Positions 1-12,800 of a stretch of DNA of 64,000 nucleotides are shown here, piece by piece. Source of the stretch: Mermis nigrescens (Eukaryota > Nematoda > Enoplea > Mermithida > Mermithidae); the NCBI GenBank assembly GCA_036768485.1, contig JAVLUZ010000577.1, positions 186,001 through 250,000 on the forward strand, read 5' to 3'. Position numbers and translations under genes: made by a program. Every line of letters begins with the position of its first letter. Positions within the stretch are counted from its first letter, which is position 1. The notes under the pieces were generated by a model. The model saw only the letters and a program-made list of their open reading frames with translations. It searched no databases and was not told where the DNA came from.

Positions 1-236
1 TGGGCGTAGGGGGGTTTGGGGGTATGCACCTGCAGAAACCAAAATACCCCCCAGAATTCAAATTTTGAAATTTTTTTTTTCGTTTTTGTCGCAATTTTTT
101 GATGCCAATGGATAGTGCTTGATGAGAAACGTCGAAAAATGGTGTTTTTATCGCCATACCACCATTTTTAAGGCCATTTTTCGACCTTCAAAAAAATCTT
201 GCACCCCCCCCAGAATTTTCTTGCTGCCCACGTATG
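1..236. mobile_element. Family H element, left end outside window
   Basis: Matches the copy at 13663-13927: G-rich shoulder, GAATTCAAATTTT, the conserved GAAACGTCGAAAAATGG block near 128-145, and right end TGCCCACGTATG at 227-238. The left terminus is at or before base 1. Confidence 0.75.
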
Positions 237-714
237 GTTGTCAGGTATCATCATTTAGTCAAAAAATTTGAAAAAAATTTCGCGCCGAAACTCGAACTAA
301 GTAATTTTGGGAGGAAGGCCCTGGACATAAAAAATATTTTCCACGTCATAAAATTTTATCAGACAAGCAAACGAGCATTACTCTACACTATTGCAAAGTT
401 TCGATGAATAATTTTAAGAACACGCTACTGTATACCTTTTTTTGGTAACGTACCCTTTTTTAAATTACCAGTGTATAAACACCCTGTAACTTGACTTGCA
501 AAAAAGATCGAAGTCTGAATTTATGATCCTGAATTTCAGGATTTTATATTGTCCTCAACTCTGAACCTTGGGAATCTATACGTTTAAAAAACTATCCCAT
601 TTTCCGCCGTTGCTCGTTAAACTAAAATCTACAAAACCGTATTTTTAAACTGATGTAACCGTTTTACTCCAGTCAAAAAGGAACACCATCACTAAATAAA
701 ATATCCTACATGCA

Positions 715-925
715 CAAATGTAGCAGGGGAATGGGGATCTCCCACCCCAAGCTGGTCGTTATCCCCTCAAAGCCAGAAAATTTTTGACCAGCCCTCTAAT
801 GTTGGCGAAAACTTGCATTTTTGGCCATTTTCAGGTGCTTTTTGCTCATTTTCAGCCAAAAGTTGGAGGTGATTTCCCCCCCCCAAAAGGCCGGAGATTC
901 CCACACCCAAAATATTGAGCCGCCA
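715..925. mobile_element. Family L-like MITE
   Basis: ACAAATGTAGCAGGGGAATG at the left, repeated 'GGCCATTTTCAGG'-type units inside and CCGCCACATGTATG at the right. It resembles the TSD-flanked L copy at 24844-25047. No clean TSD seen here. Confidence 0.55.
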
Positions 926-1005
926 CATGTATGCCTATAGGGGTACCTATATCAGTTCAGAAAGTTTATTTCAGATTAAGCAAAAACAAGATTCAGGCTA
1001 CGGGC

Positions 1006-1275
1006 CAGTGTTTTTTTGTACAAGGTCCGTTTGTGCATGTGCAACGATGGTCACTAAAAGTCTTTGTACATTTTGTACATACACATTTTGGGTACTATCA
1101 TATGGTACAGTAGCGATTTCAATGTGGCAAAAACAGTTGTTCAACCTTTGGTAGTGTATTTTAGCTAATTTCTGGGTTTCCGAGGGCGAAAATCACTAAT
1201 AATCGTCTCAGAACGGCGCGAAGCGCCGAAAATTCGACATTTTTCTTTTCAAAATGCAATTTCTGACATTATAAA
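1006..1275 (+). mobile_element. Family A MITE, 5' part (copy A1)
   Basis: Begins CAGTGTTTTTTTGTACAAGG and includes the GGTACAGTAGCGATTT and GGCGCGAAGCGCCG blocks. It stops at the adjoining CA/TA microsatellite, so the 3' half is lost. Confidence 0.85.
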
Positions 1276-1278
1276 GAT

Positions 1279-1362
<84 letters not shown>
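1276..1362. repeat. (CA)n(TA)n microsatellite
   Basis: A short CA run passes into about 37 TA dinucleotides. It replaces the distal half of the adjacent A element. Confidence 0.95.
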
Positions 1363-2975
1363 ATTCATGCATAGTGCTGAAATGTTCCAAGTCCAAAAGA
1401 AGTTTTTGATTTGAGAAAAACCAGTTTAATGTTTGTGATAATGCAGTAAAATCACTCATTCATTGCCTTCAACCAATATTTGGTATACATATACAAACTT
1501 ATAAAGTCCCTTGATACCTACAATCTCAATAAGTAAAACCATTTTCCTTCCAAGCTAAAACAAATGCTATTTGGAGGTAGTACATTTTGGCATAGTTTAC
1601 CAAACTTTGCACATAAAACATAAAACTATTTCTAAAATTTATTCAAATGATGTTTCAGTTCAAGAAAAACAAAAACATGTTCATCTAATCACTATCTGTA
1701 CAGGATTCACTCTTCCCTATCAGCAGGCATCCGAATCGCCTCAAAACATGGTGAAGCTTTGTAAAAATTGTGGAAGCGCGTGGTATCACACTAGGTTTAC
1801 TGTTTGCAAAATGAAACTTTCAAAAGCATTAATTTTTGGAGCTTGTCTAGTTATCGATACATGTACACATCGTTTTCAGTGTAACATGAATGATTTTGAA
1901 GGAAAAACTCAAAATTCAGAAAAACTGAAGGGAACTGATCTGTTGTACATATTTCATCAAAAAGAGCGTAAAATCTTATGTATGTCTATGTGTAAAAATT
2001 TGGGCTGCATTAGGGCAGTCAAAGATCAGAGATCAAAAAGCGCAAAAATTGCATATTTTTCAATATTGCGGCCTACATGGCAGCAATATTGATTGTTTCT
2101 TAAAACTTGTGTATGTCATGCAAATGAATATTCCGTGCAAAGCGCTTTGTAAGCACATTCCAAAATGCTTTCAAAGAGACGAAATAATATAAAGTAGGTC
2201 AAGAGATAAAAATTAAAACGTCATTTTTCCAATATGGCTGCCTCCATGTTAAAAAGTTTGTATTGAGCAAATCTAAAGAACGATAAAATTCTGTTTAAAA
2301 AAATTGTTGTACAACAAAGCTTTTCAAAGGAGGCAACTATTTTGCTACTGTCGGGCATTCTACCTACAATGTGTGCATAATGAGTAGCAGTAGCAATTTT
2401 TCGTGATTTTCATGCAACAAAAGTATATTTTGACATTTTTGAAATTTTTTTTTCACAAAATAGTTGCGCCCTAAGTTTTTCTACCAGAAAAACTTTACTT
2501 TGAAAATTGTTGAATAGATCTTGAGATTTCGCTCAAAAACCTAAAAGGTATGAACCACTATTTCAGATGTCAACAATCACATACACTTTTATTATGCACT
2601 GCAAGCGGACTACTGTATTCTCAGTGCTCAATTTGCATGTACTTGAAAGATCTTTAAAAACTGATTCGAAAGTGCATTTAATCATTACATATGACTTCCT
2701 GGGTCAAGCACAGTAGACCATAAAGAGCAAATTTTACACGTTTTGGTGAAAATGATGTGTGTAACAGGAAGGGGCACCCGCAGAAAAGCCAAAAAGTGTT
2801 TTCCATACCCCTCCCCCAGGATGGAAAAGTGGCCTACAAAATGCAGTGAAATCGCGTTTTGTCTTGTGAATGTTTTGGATTTACACCGCCTTCCTTCCAG
2901 CCGGTCGGAGGTGTTAGATGTCTGCCAGTTTAGTTACCCCACAGGGGATATAACCTCGTTCCCTAGAACCACTCA
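1363..2975. other. Unassigned downstream sequence
   Basis: Mostly unique AT-rich DNA without a recognised gene. It contains a 173-codon open frame at 1571-2092 (+) with no domain I recognise (Cys/Lys-rich middle, e.g. KLCKNCGSAWY). I see no splice-linked neighbours and no family match. Confidence 0.4.
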
Positions 2976-3205
2976 TAACCACACTGGGCACGAGGGGATT
3001 CGGGATGTCTGCACCCCTCCCCCTGAGAAACCAAAATACCCCCCCCACCAGAAATCAAAAAACCCCCCTCGGAATTCAATTTTTGAAATTTTTCTCTTTT
3101 TCGCAATTTTTTGATGTTAATCGATAGTCTTTGATGAGAAACGTCGAAAAATGGTGTTTTTTGCCACCACCACCATTTTTAAGGCCATTTTTTGACTTGT
3201 CTGTA
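2976..3205. mobile_element. Family H element, degraded
   Basis: ACTGGGCACGAGGGG, the paired 'AAACCAAAATACCCCCC' and 'AATCAAAAAACCCCCC' shoulders, GAATTCAATTTTTGAAATTT and GAAACGTCGAAAAATGGTG are all present. The right terminal TGCCCACGTATG is missing. Confidence 0.7.
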
Positions 3206-3675
3206 ACGGTAAAAATATCAGAATGTGACATAACTGACAAACTAATGCGCGGTAAACCGAATTAAAATACCAATCAGAAAGCAATGACATGTGCTATGTA
3301 CAAGAACATCATAGTCAACTTGTATGTGCCAAAATGTACCATGTCGGAGATGGTACATTTTTGCACAGATGAGATGAAGCAAAAATGTACTATGTGACAG
3401 TTAGTACGTTTTGGCACTTGAAAGTCGGTCAATTTGGAGATAGCATCTTTTTGAACTATTAATGCTGCAGTATATATCACAGACTGTACATAAAACTTTT
3501 TAGCACTAATAAATAAGCTCTCCATGGCAACAATAGCATGGATAACTCAAAAATGAAAAAATGGAGATAGAAATCTGCCTGCCTGGGTATAAGAAGGCCA
3601 ACAAGTTCCCTATAACGTCTACATGAGAGTACGTCTCGCGAATATAAAAAGTCAAAGACTAAATATTGATAAAAT

Positions 3676-3874
3676 TTACAAAAAGTTTATAAAATCCCTG
3701 TGAATTATTTTGGTCCTCGACATGTTCGTTCGAATTTTATCAACCGCTTCGCATAATGCGTTTGGTACTGTCTCCTTGCTTTCTAAAGATAATTTGGCCA
3801 AAGTCAAACCGAAATTCAGCGCTTCACTCAAAGGCCAATCGGACAACACACCAAACATTGCGCCAGCGTTTAAG
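3676..3874 (-). CDS. psuG-psuK exon 18 (last) with stop codon
   Basis: Encodes [20 protein letters not shown] and continues with [16 protein letters not shown], the PfkB C-terminal helices. An 18-residue basic tail ends in TAA at 3676-3678. TTTCAG acceptor. No clear AATAAA was seen in the next 100 bp downstream. Confidence 0.94.
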
Positions 3875-6800
3875 CTGAAAAAATCAATTCACCTTCGTTA
3901 CTTCGGGTTCAGGGAAGAGCAAGAGATGGTGATTTAGAATTAATTACATAGTATTACTATCAAATATTTATAAGCCACTTCAATGAAAGCAGAGATTAAA
4001 AAAAAATTAAATGCAATCGGTTACCAAAAAGTATAAAAAGACAAAAAATTTTCAAAGGCTATCGTGACCAGACATGCACGTGGCAGGAGCGGGGGTTGGG
4101 GGTCCTGCCTAACCCGCAGAATGTAAAAATGGAAAATTTTTGGTAAAATGAGGCAAAATAAAGGCAAAAAAGGGTTGAAAATTGAAAATTTTCATCGAAA
4201 GTGCTTTAAATTGACCAGAAACTGAGCAATAATGTAATTCTTAAGGCTATTTTAATGCTTATATCAATTTTTTGACGCCATTTTGGCCCAGAAAGTTCTA
4301 ATTCTTGACCCCCCAGATCGGCCGCGCTGTGCATCTATGATCATGACAGCTTTTCATATTATTAAGCGTTCTGTGGCCTACTTTAATTATATTTTGTATT
4401 AATTTATTTTGAATGCATGGGTACACTACAGTACAATATACTTCATCAGTATTAAAAATGTTGAATCATACAATAGGGATATTTAGAAAAATCCGAAAAT
4501 TCGTTACGTTTGACCCAAAATCAACCGTCTTCTATTCATTGACATTAAGGATTTGATAAAAAATTGACTTTTATCAAAAATCGTACTTGTTTGCTGAGTT
4601 AATTTCACAATCATGACTTTGGAAAAGTTTAGGGCTTTTTCCAAGAAAAGCGTTCATTCCACCGTAAATGTTTTACCGCTAGCCATCCGTCTGATACCCG
4701 GATGCCATGCCACCCATTACAATAATTTTAATACGTAAAATAAAAACATTGCCTTGAATCTTTCCAATCCATCATTATTTATTTAGGATCATACTTTAAC
4801 TGCAGACTCAATCCGTTTTAATTGAGTGTACAAGTAATGCAAGCTAAAGAGGAGTAGTCGAGGCTACATACTTTAAAATAAAGAGGAGAACTGCAAATTT
4901 ATTGTTGCTACAGTAAAAGCGATATGCATATACTGCCGAAAATATTGGGGCGCAGATATGCAAGTATTTTCAGGATGAAAAATAACATAGTTTCTTAGTT
5001 TTAGGTAAAAAATTTGCAAACACTTCGAAATTGGGAGTGGTTGTTTGAAAAATTGATTTTTGAGTACCTACGAGAAAAAACAAGAAATGCCCAAAGGCTC
5101 TTATCATACATTGGAACTTACCAGTCGCCAGCACCCGATTCATTGACAATATTAGTAACATTAGGAGCGGCGTAATGAGTCAAAACAAGTCGTCCACCGC
5201 CCTTAAAACAGAAGAAATTCAACCAAATTGCAAAAAAAGGAAAAGTATTGTCATATTTTAAATTAGCGTGACAAGTTTTGCAGACGATACGTTTTAAAAC
5301 CGCACTGCTTGTGATTAAAATTAATAAGCTAATTGATTCCAAGTTCAGCTTAAAGTAGGTAAACATAGCTAACAACATTTCAGCAGAATTATACAAAATA
5401 TATAAAAAATAATCAGTACCATCTCGTGTTCAATTAAGATGACGCCCTTCATACCAAGCGTTAAAATCAATGCTCGGTGTGAATCGAGCATAATTTTTGG
5501 CATATCATCTGCCATGATCGTATAAAGCCGATCGAAATTGTTGCCGCTTATTAAATCATCGCCTGAACAAGTTTTTCGCTATATCGAATAAAAATGATTT
5601 AAAAAATGAGAGAAACAGAAGCATGCACGTGATGATCATATATGGATATAAAAATTGACCATTCGAGAAATCTCAAGTCTAAAATTCAACTGAGAAGTGT
5701 ATCGCACATACATCATAGGCCAATCTAGGGGTTCAGTTAGTGGGCTCTTTTTCGCCCAAAATGACCTTGAAACAGTGTTGTTTTTTTGTACAAGGTCCGT
5801 TTGTACATACACAAAGATGGTTCCTAAAAGTCTTTGTACATTTTGTTCATACAAATTTTTGGGTACTAAATTACAGTAGCGATTTTAGTGTGGCACAATT
5901 ACAGTAGCGATTTTAGTGTGGCGAAAACATAGTTATTCGACCTTTGGTAGTGTATTTTAGCTAATTTCTGGGTTTCTGAGGGCAAAAATCTTTGATAATC
6001 GTCTCAAAACGGCGAAATTTGACATTTTTTCTTCAAAAATGCAATTTTTGACATCATAAGGATATATAGAACATACAATTACTCATCCGAAAATTTTTGC
6101 GAATTTCAAACCTCTTTTGCAGTTTTTGTCTACCGAAAAATCTTTGTACATGCATACAAAGACGGTCCCAAAAGTCTTTGCACATCGGGAAAAATCTATG
6201 CCGAATACAAAAAAACCGTGCCTTGAAAACTGGTATAATTGCTGGAATAACGTTAAAACTACGTTATTCCAAACTTTCTCTCCAATTTTAAGCACTTTTG
6301 AAGAAAATTTTCGATTTTCACGCATTTTTGACTCTCATTTTACCAAATTTCCCTGAGAAATTTTACATTTCTTTCCATTCTGGGGGTCTAGCCCACGTGC
6401 ATGTCTAGGTACATGTGACTACATGCCTAATGGGATAAAATTAAAATCGATCTGCATTGGTATTTCGGCAGAACGGAAGTTCTTTTTCATACATGAAGCT
6501 GCTTTCGCAGGGAGATTTTGCAACTTGCACAAAGGGTCTCTTTGTGCAAGCTTTTTTATACAAAATTTCCACCTCGGACAGTGAGATTTTACTTCTTCGA
6601 AAGTTGCGCATAGGGCCTCCTCTCATCTCCTGAAATGAGGAGAAGTGAAATTCTAGCTCAGCGCTCCATTTTTCTGCATCAGAGACTGCCTACCGAACTT
6701 TTCTGCTCAATTTCTATTTCATTTGCTCGTATTTAATTCTTCTATTTCATTAAAGTATAATTAAAAAATCTAAATTTATATTTAATTGTTCGAAACAAAT

Positions 6801-9800
6801 GAGAACATCCCTTTTTATATCATAAATACTGTAAACGCGAATTGTGTTAATAACATACAAGATATTTGATAACAAAATTGTAATCCTTGTACTTCCCTTA
6901 CATACTTGCATCGTATTCGTATAGAATAGCAGTGCTCCAGCCAATAAATTCAGAGAGAAAACTTTCTTAAATTATAGCATCAAATACGATTGTTAGAGTC
7001 AAGAATACAAGAAAAATCTTACACTCGAAGGTTCTAAAATTTGCAGAAAGATTTTCACAGACTATCACGCAGTCGCTTCACGGTTTTTTTGTATTCGGCA
7101 AAGATTTTTCGCGATGTACAAAGACTTTTGGGGACCGTCTTTGTACATGTACAAAGATTTTTTGGAAGACAAAAACTGCAAAAAAGGTTCGAAATTGCAA
7201 AATTCTCGGCGCATCGCGCCGAAATGAGCAATTGTGTGTTCTATATATCTTTATAATTTCAGAAATTGCATTTTGAAAGGAAAAATGCCAAATTTTTTGG
7301 CGCTTAGCGCCGTTTTGAGACGATTATTACTGATTTTTGCCCTCAGAAACCTAGAAATTGCTAAAATACGTAACCAAAGGTCGAACAACTCTGTTTTTGC
7401 CGCACTAAAATCGCTACTGTACCATATTATAGTACCCAAAAATTGTGTGTACGAAATGAACAAAGACTTTTAGGGACAATCTTCGTACATGTACAAACGG
7501 ACCTTTCGCTTCACTTTGCGATCCGATCAATGAAGTTTATTAATTATGATTATGACCATGAACATATATGTAAAGACCCGAAGTTTTGGGCAGGGGTCCG
7601 GCCACTTTAAGGAGCGGGATAAATGACTTCCGATTTCTGGTCAAAAATGGCGAAAACAGCTGAAAATAGCCAAAAAACGAGTTTTTGCCAAAAGTTAGGG
7701 GTCCAGAAATTTTCTGACTTTGGGGAGAGATGTAGGGGATGTTTTGGGTGGGGACCCCCCATCCCCCTATTACATGTATAACAATGAAGTTCTATGAAGT
7801 TTTACTAATGAAAATTATTATCAATTCTAATAAACTTCCTTATGACTCAATGAAATAGGAAATTTATTATTAAAATTATATTTTCAAAAATCATCACTTA
7901 GATGTAAGCCAGAAAGTTTTTTAACTATATTCTTGAATTCAAGCCAGTTTGGCGAAACGAACGATATTTTGTCCCAACAGCCAGCATCGACTATTTTGTG
8001 CGCGACGTCATAATTGCAAGGATCGAACCATACTGCAAAAACAAATGAATTACGCATTCATGTAGTGTATAGCTTGACAAGTGGCATTAGCAAATGTAAC
8101 TAACATTTTTGTTTGATTGCAAAATAAAAACACAAATATTAAACAAAATGTATATATTTTCAATTTTTTAAATTTTTAATAAAGCGGATTACGTAGGAAG
8201 AAGAATATGTCAAGGAAAATAATTAATAAACTGAAGAAGAAACGTAAAACCAATTCAAATGTCCTTGATCGAAGCTAATGTCGGTCATATCAACATGATT
8301 GCATTTTGAGATTGCTAGAGTTTTTTAATAATTATAAATTTTTACAGGTAGAAGACACGAACATTCTAGAGGTTAAGCCGGGTAAGCGGTTCTAAAATTT
8401 TGAATTTGCTCCCTCCTTATAAGCTTCAAGACTTATTGATACCTTTTATCCCTCACTAAAACTTGTAAATAAAATTCTCGAAAAATGCCCGATTCAAAAA
8501 CATCAGTGTTGTTGGACTGCTAATATTAATCAGATGATTCGACGTCTCAGTGTCATAGCAAGGCTCACTCATTTAGAACAAACCGTTCGGAACAGAGAGC
8601 AACAAAATGTTTCATAACGACTCATTTCGAGCAAGACCGCACTGAAAACTCCACCTCCTTAGCACAATAATTTAAAGGAAGACAGGAACAAACAATACTT
8701 CTAACAAAACAAGGGGAAAACGAGAAAAATTCGAGAAAACTATCAAAGAAACAAAAAGGAATAAAAACAAATCCGCCTAAAGCATCAAAATCCTGTTCGA
8801 ATAACAAATAAATCGTTTGATTTCATTGATCGGATTAAGAAAACAAGGTCATTATTGACTTCAAATACAAACAATTTAGATTAATTGCTTAACTTATACA
8901 TGCGAATGAAGATACACGAGGACATACGATCAACATACTATTGTTAACACGAGGACAAAATGCTCTAATCAGGAAAAACTATCCATGAAAAACTATAAAC
9001 CAATTTCTGACTATGCAAATTTGACAAAATGGTGTATTCATCAACGCTTCGTAAAACTAACTACGGTAATATAGATGTCAAACATAGATAAGCTTATCGC
9101 ATTTGCTCATTTTCAAAACAAAGACGTATCTTTTCAAAGCGGCAGTAGGAACAACACTTAAATAATTAAAACTAAGAATTAGGTTAATTGGGCTGAGCCA
9201 ATACCTGGAATTCCATACTGATGGCACATTTCACATATGCATCGGATCGTATTCACTGGAATGTTCGCGTCAACAAAACACAATTTAGCACTTTTTAATT
9301 CTTGCTCCGTTTCCCGAATCTTGAAGGAAAATCTATTTAAGCACCTATTGGATTTGAACTTATATTATAAGTGAAATATTTAGAATAGCCCGAGAGGTAA
9401 ACTGCAGAAGATTTGACCTAGTTTGGGATCCTTTTGATTTAAAAATGTAGAATTCATGGCACACCTGGGCATTAGACCATCACAAGCAAGCATACTATGC
9501 AATGGACTACCACAATATTTGGACAGGCAAAAGGGACCGCTTGTAGGACTGATTTTAAAAAATGAAAGAAAACAGTCAAAAATCAAGCAAAATAACCGTT
9601 TTCATTCATTTCAATCCAACCTAATTTCTTAGGGGACCAACGAAACTTTAAGAGCTCATATTGGGATAGGATAAAATGTTGGCGTTTACCCAAGCATAGC
9701 TCATGATGGCGAAAATTCCAGATCAAAACACGTTTATACAATTTCTACTTACATATTCACCACAATTAAACTTAAACGACTTATTACGCGCTATAGATTA

Positions 9801-12800
9801 GACCGAAGATTCAAACCATTGTCAATGTAAGAGCGGGAACTATCTTTGAAAATGAGACGAGTCTTATAAATTAATAGGTCGGAAAATAAGAAAATCACAT
9901 GGTGCATTAGATAGATTTGAACACGCAAAAAATAAGCTAAAAAATCAATTTCAGCACACCCATTCGTAAAAAGGAAAAAATATTAGCGAAAAATCCACAG
10001 TCAGATAAGAGTGTGATACAAAGGTTTGAGGAAGACGATAGAGTATGACATTCCAACGTATCACAAAAAAAGAATCACCATCTGTTCGTCCATACGTTTA
10101 AATATATCAAGTGAGAGGATGCCTAGCTTCGACAAGCCGTTAACTGAGTAACCAACATAGCTTGCTGTCTGAAAGCCCTGCAGAGTACGTAGTCCGTCCA
10201 AATTCTACAAAAAAATTAGCGCTCTAAACTATTCCGAATTTTCTAAGAGCAAATTTTAGAGAAATATTCTGTTCAAATATAATCCCAAACGATAAACTGT
10301 TACTCTTCATATGTATGTACCTAGTAGGTGACCAGGCACGTAGCTGGCCGTCCTATTTTGGGGGGACCAACACCAATTTTGGGGGGACTAAGTCCAAAAG
10401 GCCAAAAATAGCACAAAATAATGTTTAAAAAGTCATATTTTCCCGATTTTCCTGAATTTTTGGGGGGTCCGAACCCTCCCATTCCCTCATAGATACGCAC
10501 CTGTAGGTAACTCAACCCTAGAAGCTGACAGATCTACACAAAAGTGACTAAACAAAAGAATTTAACTCCAATGATTTTTTCATTCTGCGCCTTAACGATT
10601 AATTTTTTTGCACTTTTATGACTTTTGAAAATTTTAAATTAGGGAATAATTTAATTAAGCAATTATGTTATTAGAAGTAAGGCATCATCCACGCGCTATG
10701 CTTCGTATATACGACGAACGAATTCTAACAAATTCCAAACAAAAGGACAACGATTGAATTTCTAACTTTCCCGTAATGTAATTCTGATGTCTATATGTGG
10801 TATGTAACAAGATCTGTCATTATACAGTGTACGAATTGACGTAATCAGTGAGATTGCTCAGGAGTAACTGAACTTTGGTCGCATTATCGATCGACTCTTA
10901 TTATAATTTTCCGCCCTTGAAGCTAACCCCCAAATCCGCCCTTGAAGCTAACCCCCAAATTCGCCCTTGGAGCTAACCCGGAAATAAGTGATACAGAACT
11001 CGAAATTCAAAGAATTTAAAAGGTTGCATATATCTTAAATATTACTGTCCAAAATATGTTCGATTTATCTTTTTCACCTAAGAAGGTAGTAAACATATGT
11101 ACATAATTAGTACATACATAGGAAGGAGTAACACGAGATATAACATTTTACTAGCGCAGCATGAGGATCGGAGAGGGCAGTTGAAGCGAAGAAGTTCCCC
11201 TGAAATAAATTTTTTGAGCTCTTAAAACGATAGACTTTTAACAATGCTCTCTTTCTAGACGATAAAAACAAACATTTCAAGAGAAATTCATAGAGATTGA
11301 ACAAAACATAGTTAAAAATGGCTATTTAGCGAAAAGCACCGGAAAATTGGTACTTCTGAGTAAAAAGATCGCTAAAAACACTTAAAACAAGACATTTTGT
11401 AAGATTTTATTGAAAAATATAACATTCAGGGGGTAAATTATTTTTGCGGGGGTGGAGAACTTTTGACGAAGGAAAGGGAGAACTAAAACCCCCAAAACTA
11501 CCGAGATCAAGCATGTATTATTTCATCCCGCTCAAGAGTCCAAAAGTTAGGAATTCTCAAGCGAATCAGGCTCAAGAAGTGTATTTTTAAGCTTAGTTAT
11601 ATTAATACCTGACGAAGTTATATTAATATCTGACGAAGAAAGCATTATGAGAAAATTCCGAATTTGAGCCCTTCCTTATCACCCTGATCATTAACATCTA
11701 TGACAGTGATCAGCAGGCGCGGATTTAAGGGGGTGCGGCTGCCCCTCCCATTGCCCAAAAATATTTGGCGAGATAAAGAATGGATATGCAATTAGCAATG
11801 ATTATGGCCGTCAGTGACCATAATTTCTCAAATTTTTCCGGTGCTGCGCGCCGGATGATATCTATTAATGACATTTATTTACTTTCTTGGTGACCTGGAG
11901 GCCATTTTCTGCTCTATTTTTGCATAGTTTTCTTCTAATTTCAATCGAAAATTTCGATGTTTCGCATCAAATGCTATAAAAACAGGAAATCAAGCAGTAA
12001 ATATTGCTTCTAGACGTCTATCCGTCTTAATTTCACAAATTTTCCGGCGCTACGCACCAGATTTTTGTAAAGGTCAAAGAAATTTAATGATTTTCCGCAC
12101 AAAATTGTTGAAAATTTTAAAATTTTTCGGAAAATATTGCGCCAAAAGTGATATTAAGTAAAAGTATACAATGTAAAACACAGAAAAAACGCTTTTTCGC
12201 GCGTTAAGGGCAAATTTTCGGACCTATTTTTGACTGTTTTTGGAAAAGTTGGGATACCGCCCCCCTTAGGAAAATCCTAGATCCGCCACTGGTGATCAGA
12301 CGACAGTTTACGGTGGCAATCATACGTGCACAGCATGGCTGATCCGGGGGGAGTTAGCCTGCCTGGGGGCGGGGTCAAAATTTGAGCTTTTTTTTGCGTC
12401 AAAATGACATCGGAACTGGAATAAGCGCTAAAATAGCGTTGAAAATACGTTATTTATTACACTGTTTTTGATCAAATTGAAGCATTCTCGAAGATAATTT
12501 TAAATTTTGTCCGTTTTTGGTCTTCATTTTGCCTCATTTTCCCCACAAAATTCTTCATTTTGTTATTCTGGGGGTCTGGACCCCCTAAAATTTCCCGCGT
12601 GCAGGTCTGGTGGCAATGGGACAAATCAATGTAGGTATCGTAATCTAACAGCTAAATGCCGATAAACGTGCTTAAAAGTCGCACTTGAAATCATTAAAAA
12701 CAGACTAAGAGCATCATATTGCTCCCACTGTAGATTACTGTATTTAAATTTAAATATATCCAAACTCTTAAGTCTAAGTTCTTCATATGTATGTACGTAG

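Noticed and set aside
9380..9586. 68-codon minus-strand frame just upstream of psuG-psuK exon 14
   Set aside because: It has no similarity to the kinase family and exons 13 and 14 join directly in phase without it.
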